Shown here piece by piece: positions 35,378-54,977 of a stretch of 64,000 bases of DNA (its first letter is position 1; every line of letters starts with the position of its first letter). Position numbers and translations under genes: made by a program. Source of the DNA: Campylobacter concisus (GTDB lineage: Bacteria > Campylobacterota > Campylobacteria > Campylobacterales > Campylobacteraceae); NCBI RefSeq assembly GCF_002913745.1, contig NZ_PPCG01000019.1, forward strand, positions 17,382-81,381, read 5' to 3'. The notes below the pieces were generated by a model, which saw only the letters and a program-made list of their open reading frames with translations, searched no databases and had not been told where the DNA came from.

Positions 35378-36577
35378 ATGGCTAAAGAAAAATTTTCACG
35401 CAACAAGCCACACGTAAACATAGGCACTATCGGTCACGTTGACCATGGTAAAACTACTTTAACAGCTGCAATATCTGCTGTTCTTTCACGCAAAGGTCTT
35501 GCTGAGCTAAAAGATTATGATAATATTGATAATGCTCCAGAAGAGAAAGAGCGTGGTATTACAATTGCTACTTCACACATTGAGTATGAGACAGAGAAAC
35601 GTCACTATGCTCACGTTGACTGCCCAGGCCACGCCGACTATGTAAAAAACATGATTACTGGTGCTGCCCAAATGGACGGCGCTATTCTAGTTGTTTCTGC
35701 AGCAGACGGCCCAATGCCACAAACAAGAGAGCACATCTTGCTATCTCGCCAAGTTGGTGTTCCTTATATCGTTGTTTTCATGAACAAAGCAGATATGGTT
35801 GATGACGCTGAGTTACTTGAACTAGTTGAAATGGAAATTCGCGAACTACTTAACGAGTATAACTTCCCAGGCGATGATACTCCGATAGTTTCTGGTTCAG
35901 CACTTAAAGCTCTTGAAGAGGCAAAAGCTGGACAAGATGGCGAATGGTCAGCAAAAATTATGGAACTAATGGATGCGGTTGATAGCTATATCCCAACTCC
36001 AGTTCGTGCTACAGATAAAGATCTTCTTATGCCAATCGAAGACGTTTTCTCAATTTCAGGTCGTGGTACAGTTGTAACAGGTAGAATTGAGAAAGGTGTT
36101 GTTAAAGTTGGTGACACAATAGAAATCGTTGGTATCAAACCTACACAAACAACAACAGTTACTGGTGTTGAGATGTTTAGAAAAGAGATGGATCAAGGTG
36201 AAGCTGGCGATAACGTTGGTGTTCTTTTAAGAGGTACTAAAAAAGAAGACGTTGAACGTGGTATGGTTCTTTGCAAACCTAAATCAATTACTCCTCACAC
36301 AAAATTTGAGGGTGAGGTTTATATCCTAACTAAAGAAGAGGGTGGTCGCCATACTCCTTTCTTTAACAACTATAGACCACAATTCTATGTAAGAACAACT
36401 GACGTTACTGGTTCTATTACATTGCCAGAAGGCACAGAGATGGTTATGCCAGGTGATAACGTAAGAATTTCTGTTGAGCTTATAGCTCCAGTTGCACTTG
36501 AAGAAGGTACTCGTTTTGCTATCCGTGAAGGTGGTAGAACTGTTGGTTCAGGTGTTGTTTCAAAGATACTTGGTTAA
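35378..36577 (+). CDS. tuf: Translation elongation factor Tu
   Basis: GTPase that delivers aminoacyl-tRNA to the ribosome. G1 GHVDHGKT, switch [14 protein letters not shown], and the base-specificity motif NKADM (NKxD) are present, with the usual three domains and a C-terminal [10 protein letters not shown]. Length 399 aa. The ribosome site GGAGG precedes the ATG. The arrangement tRNA-Thr-Tyr-Gly-Thr-tuf is the tufB-type layout. No second tuf follows fusA, so this may be the only copy near the translation genes. Confidence 0.99.
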   Translation: MAKEKFSRNKPHVNIGTIGHVDHGKTTLTAAISAVLSRKGLAELKDYDNIDNAPEEKERGITIATSHIEYETEKRHYAHVDCPGHADYVKNMITGAAQMDGAILVVSAADGPMPQTREHILLSRQVGVPYIVVFMNKADMVDDAELLELVEMEIRELLNEYNFPGDDTPIVSGSALKALEEAKAGQDGEWSAKIMELMDAVDSYIPTPVRATDKDLLMPIEDVFSISGRGTVVTGRIEKGVVKVGDTIEIVGIKPTQTTTVTGVEMFRKEMDQGEAGDNVGVLLRGTKKEDVERGMVLCKPKSITPHTKFEGEVYILTKEEGGRHTPFFNNYRPQFYVRTTDVTGSITLPEGTEMVMPGDNVRISVELIAPVALEEGTRFAIREGGRTVGSGVVSKILG

Positions 36578-36590
36578 TTTATAAAATTAT

Positions 36591-36617
36591 GCTAAAGGGG
36601 AAACCCTTTGGCTTTCT
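36591..36617 (+). terminator. Hairpin after tuf, likely attenuator
   Basis: Nine-pair stem GCTAAAGGG/CCCTTTGGC (one G-U pair) with a GAAA loop, followed by TTTCTAT. It lies between tuf and rpmG and would limit read-through. Confidence 0.65.
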
Positions 36618-36630
36618 ATAAGGAATATAT

Positions 36631-36789
36631 ATGAGAATTAAAATCGGTTTAAAATGCTCTGAATGTGGTGATATCAATTATACTACTACAAAAAACAGCA
36701 AAACCACTACAGATAAGGTTGAGCTCAAAAAATATTGCCCAAGATTAAAAAAACATACTGTTCATAAAGAAGTTAAGTTAAAAAGCTAA
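36631..36789 (+). CDS. rpmG: Ribosomal protein bL33
   Basis: 52-aa small 50S protein ([14 protein letters not shown] to VKLKS). It has the N-terminal CSEC pair and a single later Cys in [14 protein letters not shown], so only part of the usual four-cysteine zinc site is visible, as in other Campylobacter L33. A ribosome site AAGGA lies 5 nt upstream. Confidence 0.97.
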   Translation: MRIKIGLKCSECGDINYTTTKNSKTTTDKVELKKYCPRLKKHTVHKEVKLKS

Positions 36790-36808
36790 TTAAGAATAAG
36801 TAGCTATT

Positions 36809-36884
36809 AGGGCAATAGCTCCAACGGTAGAGCGCTGGATTCCAAATCCAATGGTTGGGGGTTCGAATCCCTCTTGCCCTGCCA
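36809..36884 (+). tRNA. tRNA-Trp (CCA)
   Basis: 76-nt cloverleaf with acceptor AGGGCAA/TTGCCCT, anticodon CCA in GATTCCAAATC, T-arm GGTTCGAATCC and encoded CCA. It lies between rpmG and secE, the usual bacterial place. Confidence 0.97.
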
Positions 36885-36901
36885 CAATTAAGGTTAAGAT
36901 T

Positions 36902-37081
36902 ATGGAAAAATTTATAAATTATATAAAGCTATCTAAATTGGAAATAATGAAAGTTATCTTTCCTACTAAAGAACAAATTAGAAATGCTTTTATTGCAGTT
37001 TTTATCGTGGTCGCTGTTGTTTCACTTTTTTTAGCTCTTGTTGATGTTATTATGTCCTTTGTTCTTTCTAAAGTTATATAG
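36902..37081 (+). CDS. secE: Preprotein translocase subunit SecE
   Basis: 59-aa single-span subunit of SecYEG. A cytoplasmic amphipathic helix (KLSKLEIMKVIFPTKEQIRN) precedes the membrane helix (about 31-56). The correct start is the ATG at 36902 (MEKFINYIKL); a frame open further upstream runs into the tRNA-Trp gene and is not used. nusG follows 14 bp later. Confidence 0.96.
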   Translation: MEKFINYIKLSKLEIMKVIFPTKEQIRNAFIAVFIVVAVVSLFLALVDVIMSFVLSKVI

Positions 37082-37095
37082 AGTAAGGAAAAATA

Positions 37096-37626
37096 ATGTC
37101 ACATAAATGGTATGCTATACAAACTTACGCTGGTAGCGAAATGGCAGTAAAAAGAGGAATTGAAAATTTAGTTAGAGATCACGGTATCGAAGATCAACTA
37201 AAAGAAGTTATAGTTCCTACAGAAGACGTAATAGAGATAAAAAACGGTAAGCAAAAAATTAATGAAAGAACTCTTTATCCTGGATATGCTTTTGCATGTT
37301 TAGATCTTGATACAGCTCTTTGGCATAAGATTCAGTCTTTGCCAAAGGTTGGACGTTTTATTGGTGAGGCTAAAAAGCCTACACCATTGACTGAAAAAGA
37401 TATAAATACTATCTTGGATAAAGTTCAAAAAAGAGCGGCACCAAAACCTAAAATATTTTTTGAGGATGGTGAAAGCGTTCGCATAACAGAAGGTCCTTTT
37501 GCTAACTTTACAGGTATCGTTGAAGAATACGATATGATACATGGCAAGCTTAGACTCAATGTTTCTATTTTTGGTAGAAGTACCCCTGTTGATATTTTGT
37601 ATTCACAAGTTGAGAAGATAATTTAA
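37096..37626 (+). CDS. nusG: Transcription elongation/termination factor NusG
   Basis: Binds RNA polymerase and couples transcription to translation or Rho. It has an N-terminal NGN domain ([20 protein letters not shown], with YPGYAF and VGRFIG) and a C-terminal KOW domain ([19 protein letters not shown]). Length 176 aa is normal. It lies between secE and rplK as usual. Confidence 0.98.
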   Translation: MSHKWYAIQTYAGSEMAVKRGIENLVRDHGIEDQLKEVIVPTEDVIEIKNGKQKINERTLYPGYAFACLDLDTALWHKIQSLPKVGRFIGEAKKPTPLTEKDINTILDKVQKRAAPKPKIFFEDGESVRITEGPFANFTGIVEEYDMIHGKLRLNVSIFGRSTPVDILYSQVEKII

Positions 37627-37636
37627 GGAGCAAGAA

Positions 37637-38062
37637 ATGGCTAAAAAAGTTATAGGTGAAATAAAATTACAAATTGCCGCAACAAAAGCAAATCCTAGCC
37701 CACCAGTTGGTCCAGCATTAGGACAAAAAGGCGTTAATATTATGGAATTTTGTAAAGCCTTTAATGAAAAAACAAAAGATATGGTTGGATTTAATATCCC
37801 GGTCGTTATAACAGTTTATGCTGATAAAAGTTTTACATTTATCACAAAGCAACCACCTGCTACAGACCTTATTAAAAAGGCTGCAGGTATAACAAAAGGA
37901 ACAGATAATCCTTTAAAAAATAAAGTAGGTAAATTAACAAAAGCTCAAGTTTTAGAAATTGTTGAGAAAAAACTTGTTGATTTAAATACAAATGATAAAG
38001 AGCAAGCAGCTAAGATTATTGCTGGTTCAGCTCGTTCAATGGGTGTCGAAGTAGTAGACTAA
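37637..38062 (+). CDS. rplK: Ribosomal protein uL11
   Basis: 141-aa 50S protein of the GTPase-associated centre. The proline-rich N-terminus ([20 protein letters not shown]) and the C-terminal RNA-binding domain ending ARSMGVEV are intact. It starts 10 bp after nusG. Confidence 0.99.
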   Translation: MAKKVIGEIKLQIAATKANPSPPVGPALGQKGVNIMEFCKAFNEKTKDMVGFNIPVVITVYADKSFTFITKQPPATDLIKKAAGITKGTDNPLKNKVGKLTKAQVLEIVEKKLVDLNTNDKEQAAKIIAGSARSMGVEVVD

Positions 38063-38121
38063 AACCTTTACCGTCAGGTTGATTTTCAAAAGACGGAAGC
38101 AATTTATATGCGGAGAAATTT

Positions 38122-38823
38122 ATGGGAAAAACTAGTAAGAGATTTCAAGAATTGCTCAAAAAAGTAGAGCAAGATAAAATTTATAACCTTAGCGAGGCTA
38201 TCGATACAGTTAAAACTCTAGCTTCTGCTAAATTTAATGAGACAGTTGAGATTGCGTTAAAATTAAACGTTGATCCAAGACATGCTGATCAAATGGTTCG
38301 TGGTTCTGTTGTTTTACCAGCTGGCACAGGTAAAGTTGTAAGAGTTGCTGTTATAGCAAAAGATGCTAAAGCTGATGAGGCAAAAGCTGCTGGTGCTGAC
38401 ATAGTTGGTACTGATGATCTAGTTGAGGATATCCAAAAGGGTATAATGAACTTTGATGTTCTTATAGCTACTCCAAATTTAATGGGTCTTGTAGGTAAAG
38501 TTGGTAGAATTTTAGGACCTAAAGGTTTAATGCCAAATCCAAAAACTGGAACAGTTACAATGGATGTTGCACAAGCTGTTAATAATGCAAAAAGTGGTCA
38601 GGTAAATTTCCGTGTCGATAAGCAAGGAAATATACATGCAGGTCTTGGTAAGGTCAATTTTACTAAAGAGCAATTAAATGAAAATATTTTAACATTTATT
38701 AAAGCTATTAATAAACATAAACCTGCGACTGCAAAAGGTAGATATGTAAAAAATGCTTCATTGTCTTTAACAATGAGCCCTTCTGTAGCTCTTGATACTC
38801 AAGAGGTTATGGATTTAAAATAA
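38122..38823 (+). CDS. rplA: Ribosomal protein uL1
   Basis: 233-aa L1-stalk protein that in many bacteria also represses its own operon. Typical segments are [35 protein letters not shown] and [12 protein letters not shown]. The 59-bp spacer after rplK holds a small hairpin. Confidence 0.99.
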   Translation: MGKTSKRFQELLKKVEQDKIYNLSEAIDTVKTLASAKFNETVEIALKLNVDPRHADQMVRGSVVLPAGTGKVVRVAVIAKDAKADEAKAAGADIVGTDDLVEDIQKGIMNFDVLIATPNLMGLVGKVGRILGPKGLMPNPKTGTVTMDVAQAVNNAKSGQVNFRVDKQGNIHAGLGKVNFTKEQLNENILTFIKAINKHKPATAKGRYVKNASLSLTMSPSVALDTQEVMDLK

Positions 38824-38926
38824 GAATTTAGACAAATTTATATCTTAGATTGGAGATAGCCGAGGCCATTGGGCTTAATTGATTCGACCCGCTCTGCTTG
38901 AAATTACCGGTCGGAAAGGAGAAAAA
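38824..38926 (+). promoter_or_regulatory. Putative L10 leader ahead of rplJ
   Basis: The 103-bp untranslated gap before rplJ contains structured-looking sequence (GAGGCCATTGGGCTTAATTG and ACCGGTCGG) in the position where bacteria carry the L10(L12)4-binding autoregulatory leader. The call is positional; the fold was not computed. Confidence 0.5.
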
Positions 38927-39412
38927 GTGACACGTAACGAAAAAACTGAAGTTGTTGCAAAATTAGAGAGTGAATTTAAAACTGCTGAAGCTATTGTAGT
39001 TTGTGACTATCGTGGTCTTTCAGTTAAAAAACTTGAAGTTTTAAGAAATTCTGCAAAAGAACAAAATGTAAAAGTTCAAGTTATTAAAAATACTCTTGCA
39101 AATATTGCTCTTAAAAATTCTGATAAAGTCGGAATGGAACTCAAAGATACGAATATCTATCTTTGGAGTGAAGATCAATTAGCAGTAACTAAAGTAGCCG
39201 CAAAATTTGAAGAGTCAAATTCTGATCTTTTCAAAATTAAAACAGCTTATATTGATGGCGAAGTTGCAAGCGTTAATAAAGTTAAAGCTCTATCTAAAAT
39301 GCCTAGCCGTGATGAGCTTATTGCGATGCTTTTGCAAGTTTGGAATGCGCCAATTCAAAATTTTACAATTGGTTTGAATGCGCTTAAAGAGAAAAAAGAA
39401 CAATCAGCTTAA
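38927..39412 (+). CDS. rplJ: Ribosomal protein uL10
   Basis: 161-aa base of the L7/L12 stalk. The start is GTG at 38927 ([20 protein letters not shown]) with GGAAAGGAG just upstream. An ATT/ATG-like extension upstream belongs to the leader. Typical segments are [13 protein letters not shown] and [11 protein letters not shown]. rplL follows after 28 bp. Confidence 0.97.
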   Translation: MTRNEKTEVVAKLESEFKTAEAIVVCDYRGLSVKKLEVLRNSAKEQNVKVQVIKNTLANIALKNSDKVGMELKDTNIYLWSEDQLAVTKVAAKFEESNSDLFKIKTAYIDGEVASVNKVKALSKMPSRDELIAMLLQVWNAPIQNFTIGLNALKEKKEQSA

Positions 39413-39440
39413 TTAAATTAAAAAATAATAAGGATTAAAA

Positions 39441-39818
39441 ATGGCAATCACAAAAGAAGACGTATTAGAGTTCATATCTAATCTTTCTGTACTTGAACTT
39501 AGCGAACTTGTAAAAGAGTTTGAAGAGAAATTTGGTGTTAGCGCAGCTCCTGTAATGGTAGCTGGTGGTGCAGTTGCTGGTGGTGGTGCAGCTGCTGCTG
39601 AAGAAAAAACAGAATTTAATATCGTTCTTGTTGATTCTGGTGATAAGAAAATCAACGTTATTAAGGTTGTTAGGGCGCTTACTGGCCTTGGTCTTAAAGA
39701 GGCTAAAGACGCAGTTGAAGGAACTCCATCTGTTCTTAAAGAAGGCGTTAGCAAAGACGAAGCTGAAGCAGCTAAAAAAGAGCTTGAAGAGGCTGGTGCT
39801 AAGGTTGAACTTAAATAA
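39441..39818 (+). CDS. rplL: Ribosomal protein bL12 (L7/L12)
   Basis: 125-aa stalk protein that recruits translational GTPases. It has an N-terminal dimerisation helix pair ([20 protein letters not shown]), an Ala/Gly hinge ([11 protein letters not shown]) and a C-terminal factor-binding domain ([20 protein letters not shown]). Confidence 0.99.
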   Translation: MAITKEDVLEFISNLSVLELSELVKEFEEKFGVSAAPVMVAGGAVAGGGAAAAEEKTEFNIVLVDSGDKKINVIKVVRALTGLGLKEAKDAVEGTPSVLKEGVSKDEAEAAKKELEEAGAKVELK

Positions 39819-39845
39819 TTTTTTATTATTTAGGCTTAATATTTC

Positions 39846-39873
39846 AAGAGAGGGCAGAGGCTCTCTCTTTTTT
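39846..39873 (+). terminator. Hairpin between rplL and rpoB
   Basis: Stem AAGAGAG/CTCTCTT with a ten-base loop, then a T-run. It fits the partial terminator known in bacteria between rplL and rpoB that lowers polymerase subunit synthesis relative to ribosomal proteins. Confidence 0.6.
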
Positions 39874-39893
39874 AAATTTTAGATGCCTTGTAA

Positions 39894-48582
<8,689 letters not shown>

Positions 48583-48586
48583 TATA

Positions 48587-48610
48587 TTAAGCCCCACCTC
48601 TGGGGCTTAA
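48587..48610 (+). terminator. Hairpin after rpoC
   Basis: Perfect nine-pair stem TTAAGCCCC/GGGGCTTAA with an ACCTCT loop, 5 bp after the rpoC stop, followed by TCCTCTTAT. Confidence 0.75.
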
Positions 48611-48715
48611 TCCTCTTATAAATTTCCACACTTAAATTTACAAAATTTCAAAATTTACAAGCCGTTAATCAATATTAAATAAAATCCATAACTAAAAATA
48701 TGTAACGGAGATATT

Positions 48716-49105
48716 ATGAAAAATGTCGATCTTGGACTTTTATTTCTGCGCTTAGGTCTTGGAATTTGCCTTTTTATGCACGGCTTTGGCAAAATTTTAC
48801 ACGGAGTTGGCGGCGTAAAGAGCATTTTAGTTGATGCTGGACTACCTAGTTTTCTGGCGTATTTTGCCTATTTTAGTGAGGTTTTAGCCCCTATAATGAT
48901 CGCCGTTGGTTTTTACTCAAGGCTTGGCGCGCTCCTAGTTTTTGGCTCAAGTTTTGTCATTTTGTATTCATATTTTGGCTTGTCAAATTTACTTGAGCTA
49001 ACTAATGTAAATGGCTTTAAAGCAGAGCTTATATATCTTTATATCGCTATGTCACTTTGCATCATCTCGACTGGTAGTGGCAAATACGCTATCAAACAAG
49101 ATTGA
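48716..49105 (+). CDS. DoxX-family inner membrane protein
   Basis: 129-aa protein with four membrane helices of the DoxX family. The N-terminal RLGLGICLFMHGFGKILHG motif is typical. Family members are linked to redox or sulfur stress, but the exact role is unknown. It is a single-gene unit with a terminator on either side. Confidence 0.9.
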   Translation: MKNVDLGLLFLRLGLGICLFMHGFGKILHGVGGVKSILVDAGLPSFLAYFAYFSEVLAPIMIAVGFYSRLGALLVFGSSFVILYSYFGLSNLLELTNVNGFKAELIYLYIAMSLCIISTGSGKYAIKQD

Positions 49106-49108
49106 TCT

Positions 49109-49139
49109 AAATTTAGCACATATCAGATGTGCTAAATTT
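49109..49139 (+). terminator. Rho-independent terminator after the DoxX gene
   Basis: Perfect 13-pair stem AAATTTAGCACAT/ATGTGCTAAATTT with an ATCAG loop, then TTTCAC. It begins 3 bp after the stop. Confidence 0.75.
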
Positions 49140-49237
49140 TCACACATTTATTTTAAATTTTAATTTTATTTTATTTTTTTATAACAATTTAAGTTTGTAG
49201 CCTTTAAATTCAAAAATATCTCAAATTTAAAGGACAC

Positions 49238-50653
49238 ATGATGAACTCTATAAAAAAAGAGCCTTCGTTTCTGCTAGCCCTTACGCCTATCTTGGTTATG
49301 ATCGTAGGTCTTGCGCTTGGCGTTGGTTATATGAAGCTAAAGGTTGAGCCGATCATTTTGATAGCAGCCCTCGTGGCTGGTGGCATCGCTTGGAGGCTAG
49401 GATATAGTTGGAGTGAGCTTCAAGAAGGGGTGATAGAGAAAATTTCAAGCTCATTGCCAGCGCTTATGATACTTTGGGCAGTCGGTCTGCTTATTGGCTC
49501 ATGGGTATTTTCAGGTACCATCCCTATGATCATCTACTACGGCGTGGATCTTATAAGTCCGCAGTATCTAGTCCTAACAGCTTTTGTCATCGCAGCTATC
49601 ATCTCAACCGTAACTGGCACATCTTGGGGTTCTGCTGGCACAGTTGGCGTGGCTATCATGGGCATAGCTCAAGGTCTTGATGTAAATTTAGCAGCAACTG
49701 CTGGCGCGGTAGTCGCAGGAGCATACTTTGGCGACAAGCTCTCTCCACTCTCAGACACGACAAACCTAGCTCCGATAGCAGCTGGCTCAGAGCTTTATGA
49801 GCACATCAAACACATGTTTTATACGACTATCCCAGCAACTATCGTTGCGATAGCAGCTTATCTATTTTTTGGTAGCGAGGCTGCAAGTAGTGGCGCAAAT
49901 GTTTCAGAGTCGGTTTTGGCACTTCAAGGTCAGCTTGATAAAATTTTTCACTGGAACATCATCTTGCTTTTGCCTGTGCTTTTTGTCTTGGCTGGCTCGG
50001 TGCTAAAGTGGCCAACGATACCTGTCATGATCATAGCTTCGCTATTTTCAGTGCTTCTTGGTGTTATCGTTCAAGATTTTAGCTTTAAAAATGGCTTTAT
50101 CTCAGTGATGACTGGCTTTAACGTCACGATGAGCGGCATTAATATGGAGTTTTCAAAAGATATCACTAAGCTTCTAAATAGAGGCGGCGTGAGCTCGGTA
50201 AATTCAACCACTATCCTAGTCATCTGCGCTATGGGCTTTGCTGGCATCATCTCAAAAACTGGCATGCTTACAAAGGTACTTCACACCATCATGGCAAGGG
50301 TCAAATCAGCAGCAGGCGTCATCATCTCGACTATCGGCTCATGCCTAACCGTCGCATTTGTCACAGGTAGCTCATATCTTTCTATCCTTATCCCTGGCGA
50401 GATGTTTAAAGACTTTTATAAAGAGAAAAATTTAGCAGCCAAAAACCTCTCAAGAACACTAGAAGACTCTGGCACCGTGATCGTCCCACTTATCCCTTGG
50501 TCAGCAGCAGGAGCATATATGACAGCCACACTTGGAGTGCCAACGGTCGAGTACTTGCCATGGGCGATACTAAACTACATGGGCGTTGTCTTTGCTATCA
50601 TTTTAGCGCTAACTGGCATCGGCATAGCTAAGATAAATAAGGACGCCAAATGA
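49238..50653 (+). CDS. NhaC-family Na+/H+ antiporter-like transporter
   Basis: Inner-membrane carrier of the NhaC family, 471 aa with about eleven membrane helices. Family hallmarks are STVTGTSWGSAGTVGVAIMG and GAYFGDKLSPLSDTTNLAP, and a second half with SSVNSTTILVICAMGF. The C-terminal repeat is also intact (LSRTLEDSGTVIVPLIPWS). The start is one of two tandem ATGs; the second (49241) has better spacing from AAAGGA. It overlaps the isoaspartyl dipeptidase gene by 4 bp. Some NhaC relatives exchange organic acids, so a substrate related to aspartate is possible here; this is inference. Confidence 0.92.
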   Translation: MMNSIKKEPSFLLALTPILVMIVGLALGVGYMKLKVEPIILIAALVAGGIAWRLGYSWSELQEGVIEKISSSLPALMILWAVGLLIGSWVFSGTIPMIIYYGVDLISPQYLVLTAFVIAAIISTVTGTSWGSAGTVGVAIMGIAQGLDVNLAATAGAVVAGAYFGDKLSPLSDTTNLAPIAAGSELYEHIKHMFYTTIPATIVAIAAYLFFGSEAASSGANVSESVLALQGQLDKIFHWNIILLLPVLFVLAGSVLKWPTIPVMIIASLFSVLLGVIVQDFSFKNGFISVMTGFNVTMSGINMEFSKDITKLLNRGGVSSVNSTTILVICAMGFAGIISKTGMLTKVLHTIMARVKSAAGVIISTIGSCLTVAFVTGSSYLSILIPGEMFKDFYKEKNLAAKNLSRTLEDSGTVIVPLIPWSAAGAYMTATLGVPTVEYLPWAILNYMGVVFAIILALTGIGIAKINKDAK

Positions 50654-51783
50654 TACTTATAAAAAACGCCAAAATTTACTCGCCAAAATTTCTTGGTAAA
50701 AAAGATATATTTATATGTAATGGAAAGATCGTCTGCATAGCTGAAAATTTAGAGCCAAATTTACCAAATGTAAAGGTGATCGACGCTTCAAATTTCACGG
50801 CGATACCAGGTCTCATTGATAAGCACGTGCATATCACTGGAGGCGGCGGAGAGGGCGGCTTTAAGACTAGGGTGCCTGAGATCATGCTATCAAATTTAAT
50901 AGAAGCTGGCATAACGACGGCTGTTGGCTTACTTGGAACTGACAGCACGACAAGAAGCGTTGAAAATTTAGTCGCAAAAGCACACGCACTAAACGACGAT
51001 GGTATCACATGCTACGCTCACACTGGCGCATACAGCTCTAAAACGCCAACCATAACTGGCGAGATCGAAAAAGATATTGTCTTTGTTGATCCCATAATCG
51101 GCACCAAGCTAGCCATAAGCGACCACCGCTCATCAAGTGTAAGCAAAGATGAGCTCGCTCACATAGTCTCCGCTGGCAGGGTGGCTGGTATGATCAGCTC
51201 GAAGTCAGGCCACACCACGCTTCACATGGGTGACGGCAAAAAGGGCTTAAATTTGATTTATGAAGTGCTAAACGAGTATGATATACCGATTACGCTATTT
51301 CAGCCAACGCACGTAAATAGAAACGAGGAGCTTTTTAAACAAAGCTTTAAATTTATAAAAGATGGCGGCTATATCGACTTTACCTGCATGCCAGGACTTA
51401 CGCCACTTAAGGCTGTAAAGCGCATCAAAAAAGAAAATTTACCGACAAATAAGATAACAATTAGCTCAGACGGCTTTGGCAGCTACTCTAGCTATGATAG
51501 CGACGGAAATTTACTAAAAATTGGCATCGCTAGCGTCAAGAGCCTATATGAAGAGTTTATAAATTTCGTAAAAGATGGCTTTGGTATCGAAGAGGCGTTG
51601 CCATATTTTACGACAAACGTGGCAAAAAGTGTGGCCTTGCAAAATAAAAAAGGCGAGATAAAAGAAAATTACGATGCAGATATTTTGCTAATCAATGAGA
51701 AATTTGAGATTAAATTTGTCGTTGCAAAGGGTGAAATTTTAAAAGATGACAGTGGTTTTATAAAAAAAGGAACGTATGAATAA
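50650..51783 (+). CDS. iadA: Isoaspartyl dipeptidase
   Basis: Amidohydrolase that hydrolyses beta-aspartyl (isoaspartyl) dipeptides from aged proteins, cytoplasmic. Zinc ligands His59 and His61 are in DKHVHITGGGGEGG. The carboxylated lysine Lys153 is in IIGTKLAISDHRSSS, followed by later metal-site and catalytic segments TLHMGDGKK, PTHVNRN and SSDGFGSYSS. Length 377 aa is normal. Its ATG overlaps the stop of the NhaC-type transporter. Confidence 0.95.
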   Translation: MILIKNAKIYSPKFLGKKDIFICNGKIVCIAENLEPNLPNVKVIDASNFTAIPGLIDKHVHITGGGGEGGFKTRVPEIMLSNLIEAGITTAVGLLGTDSTTRSVENLVAKAHALNDDGITCYAHTGAYSSKTPTITGEIEKDIVFVDPIIGTKLAISDHRSSSVSKDELAHIVSAGRVAGMISSKSGHTTLHMGDGKKGLNLIYEVLNEYDIPITLFQPTHVNRNEELFKQSFKFIKDGGYIDFTCMPGLTPLKAVKRIKKENLPTNKITISSDGFGSYSSYDSDGNLLKIGIASVKSLYEEFINFVKDGFGIEEALPYFTTNVAKSVALQNKKGEIKENYDADILLINEKFEIKFVVAKGEILKDDSGFIKKGTYE

Positions 51784-51863
51784 GTCTAACTTATTAACCG
51801 TTATTTAAGCTTTTTTTAAATAAAATTAGGTCTTTTTAATAAATTTAGTTGAAAGGAATTATT

Positions 51864-52259
51864 GTGCCAACCATAAATCAATTGGTCAGAAATGAACGCA
51901 AGAAAGTGACTGTTAAGTCAAAATCTCCAGCGTTAAAAGAGTGCCCTCAAAGAAGAGGAGTTTGCACTAGGGTTTATACTACAACTCCTAAAAAACCAAA
52001 CTCAGCTTTGAGGAAAGTTGCCAAAGTTAGGCTTACAAGCGGTTTTGAAGTCATCAGCTATATCGGCGGTGAAGGTCACAACCTACAAGAACACAGTATC
52101 GTTTTAGTTCGCGGCGGTAGGGTTAAAGACTTACCAGGTGTTAAATATCACATCGTTCGTGGCGCACTTGATACTGCTGGTGTTGCAAAAAGAACAGTTT
52201 CTCGTTCTAAATATGGTGCAAAACGCCCTAAAGCTGGCGCTGCTGCTCCAAAAAAGTAA
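51864..52259 (+). CDS. rpsL: Ribosomal protein uS12
   Basis: 131-aa 30S protein of the decoding centre. The start is GTG at 51864 ([14 protein letters not shown]) after GAAAGGAATT; an ATG 15 bp upstream gives a non-family extension and overlaps the ribosome site. Both streptomycin-determining lysines are wild type (TPKKPNSA and GRVKDLPG). Confidence 0.98.
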   Translation: MPTINQLVRNERKKVTVKSKSPALKECPQRRGVCTRVYTTTPKKPNSALRKVAKVRLTSGFEVISYIGGEGHNLQEHSIVLVRGGRVKDLPGVKYHIVRGALDTAGVAKRTVSRSKYGAKRPKAGAAAPKK

Positions 52260-52316
52260 AAAATTAGGTTCGCAGACGTTGCTTAAATTTGCAAACGTTT
52301 GAGTAAAATTTCATAA

Positions 52317-52808
<492 letters not shown>

Positions 52809-52820
52809 GGAAGAATTAGT

Positions 52821-54899
52821 ATGGCAGAGAGAAAAACGCCTTTACATAAGGTAAGAAATATCGGTATTGCGGCTCACATTGATGCTGGAAAGACAACTAC
52901 TAGTGAGAGAATTTTGTTCTTTACTGGTATGAGCCATAAGATAGGTGAGGTTCATGATGGCGCTGCTACTATGGACTGGATGGAGCAAGAAAAAGAGCGT
53001 GGTATTACTATTACATCAGCTGCAACTACAGCGTTTTGGAAGGGCTACCAAGTAAACCTAATCGACACTCCGGGACACGTTGACTTTACTATTGAAGTTG
53101 AGCGTTCTATGCGTGTTCTTGACGGCGCTGTTGCGGTATTTTGTTCTGTTGGTGGTGTTCAGCCACAGTCTGAAACTGTTTGGAGACAAGCAAATAAATA
53201 TCACGTACCAAGAATTGTTTTTGTTAATAAAATGGACAGAATTGGTGCAAATTTCTTTAGAGTTGAAGAGCAGATCAGAGAAAGATTAAAAGCAAATCCA
53301 GTGCCTATCCAAATTCCAATCGGTGCAGAGGATAACTTTAAAGGTGTGGTTGATCTTGTGAGAATGAAAGCATACGTTTGGAATGACGAGAAAAAGCCAA
53401 CTGACTATGTAGAAGAAGAAATTCCAGCTGAAGTTAAAGATAAAGCTGAAGAATACCGCGCAAAACTAATCGAAGCTGTTTCTGAGACAGACGATAGTTT
53501 GATGGAGAAATTCTTTGCAGGCGAAGAACTAACTGAAGAAGAGATCAAAAAAGGTATAAAAGCAGGCTGCTTAAGAATGACTATCACACCTATGCTTTGC
53601 GGAACTGCGTTTAAGAACAAAGGTATCCAACCTCTACTTGATGCTGTTGTTGATTATTTACCAGCTCCAGATGAGATTGCAGCGATAAATGGTGTTTATG
53701 AAGATGGTACTGAAGTGACTGTTGAAAGTACAGATGATGGCGAATTCGCCGCTCTTGCGTTTAAGATTATGACTGACCCATTTGTTGGACAGCTAACATT
53801 TATCCGTGTTTATAGAGGAAGCCTTGAAAGTGGTAGCTATGCTTACAACACAGTTCAAGACTGCAAAGAGAGAATTGGCCGCTTACTAAAAATGCACTCA
53901 AATAAACGTGAAGAGATTACAGAACTTTTCGCTGGTGAAATCGGTGCTGTTGTTGGCCTAAAAAGTACCCTAACTGGCGATACTCTTGCAAGTGAAAAAG
54001 ATAAAGTTATCCTTGAGAGAATGGACTTCCCAGAGCCAGTTATTAGTGTTGCGGTTGAGCCAAAAACAAAAGCAGATCAAGAAAAAATGGCGATCGCTCT
54101 TCAAAAACTAGCTCAAGAAGATCCAAGCTTTAGAGTTAGCACTGACGAAGAGAGCGGACAAACTATCATTAGTGGTATGGGTGAGCTTCACCTAGAGATC
54201 ATTGTTGATCGTATGCTTCGTGAATTTAAAGTTGATGCTGAAGTTGGTCAGCCACAAGTTGCATACCGCGAGACTATCCGTAAGGCAGTTGAGCAAGAGT
54301 ATAAATATGCTAAACAATCAGGCGGTCGTGGTCAATATGGTCACGTATTCTTACGTATCGAGCCACTTCCAGCTGCTAGCGGATTTGAATTTGTTAACGA
54401 CATCAAAGGTGGTGTTGTTCCAAAAGAGTATATCCCAGCTGTTGAAAAAGGTTGTAAAGAAGCGCTTCAAAGCGGTGTTCTTGCAGGATATCCAGTTGAA
54501 GATGTTAAGGTTACACTTTTTGATGGTAGCTACCACGAAGTTGACTCATCTGAAATGGCATTTAAACTTGCTGCTTCAATGGGCTTTAAAGAGGGCGCTA
54601 GAAAAGCAGGTGCGGTTATCCTTGAGCCTATGATGAAAGTTGAAGTTGAGACTCCAGAAGAGTATATGGGCGATGTTATCGGTGACCTTAATAAGCGCCG
54701 TGGCCAAGTAAATTCAATGGATGATAGAAATGGTGTAAAAATCATTGCTGCTTATTGTCCACTTGCTCAAATGTTTGGCTACTCAACAGATCTTCGCTCA
54801 ATGACTCAAGGTCGTGCGACTTACTCTATGGAATTTGATCACTACGAAGAAGTTCCTAAAAACGTAAGTGAAGAGATCATTAAAAAGAGAAATGGCTAA
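52821..54899 (+). CDS. fusA: Translation elongation factor G
   Basis: 692-aa translocase GTPase. G1 AHIDAGKTT, switch I region [10 protein letters not shown], switch [10 protein letters not shown] and NKMDR are intact, with domains II-V to a C-terminal [19 protein letters not shown]. No tuf gene follows, unlike the classical str operon; the tuf of this window lies at 35.4 kb. Confidence 0.99.
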   Translation: MAERKTPLHKVRNIGIAAHIDAGKTTTSERILFFTGMSHKIGEVHDGAATMDWMEQEKERGITITSAATTAFWKGYQVNLIDTPGHVDFTIEVERSMRVLDGAVAVFCSVGGVQPQSETVWRQANKYHVPRIVFVNKMDRIGANFFRVEEQIRERLKANPVPIQIPIGAEDNFKGVVDLVRMKAYVWNDEKKPTDYVEEEIPAEVKDKAEEYRAKLIEAVSETDDSLMEKFFAGEELTEEEIKKGIKAGCLRMTITPMLCGTAFKNKGIQPLLDAVVDYLPAPDEIAAINGVYEDGTEVTVESTDDGEFAALAFKIMTDPFVGQLTFIRVYRGSLESGSYAYNTVQDCKERIGRLLKMHSNKREEITELFAGEIGAVVGLKSTLTGDTLASEKDKVILERMDFPEPVISVAVEPKTKADQEKMAIALQKLAQEDPSFRVSTDEESGQTIISGMGELHLEIIVDRMLREFKVDAEVGQPQVAYRETIRKAVEQEYKYAKQSGGRGQYGHVFLRIEPLPAASGFEFVNDIKGGVVPKEYIPAVEKGCKEALQSGVLAGYPVEDVKVTLFDGSYHEVDSSEMAFKLAASMGFKEGARKAGAVILEPMMKVEVETPEEYMGDVIGDLNKRRGQVNSMDDRNGVKIIAAYCPLAQMFGYSTDLRSMTQGRATYSMEFDHYEEVPKNVSEEIIKKRNG

Positions 54900-54910
54900 T
54901 TAGCCAAAAT

Positions 54911-54933
54911 AGGGCAGAGCGATCTGCCCTTTA
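54911..54933 (+). terminator. Rho-independent terminator after fusA
   Basis: Perfect eight-pair stem AGGGCAGA/TCTGCCCT with a GCGA loop followed by TTTAAAA, closing the rpsL-rpsG-fusA operon. Confidence 0.8.
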
Positions 54934-54977
54934 AAATTTAACTACTTGGATAAAAATTTAAAATATCTTGTAAATTT

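Noticed and set aside
39413..39754. Open minus-strand frame of 113 codons across rplL
   Set aside because: It is antisense to rplL, low-complexity (Ala/Pro-rich from the rplL hinge) and has no ribosome site.
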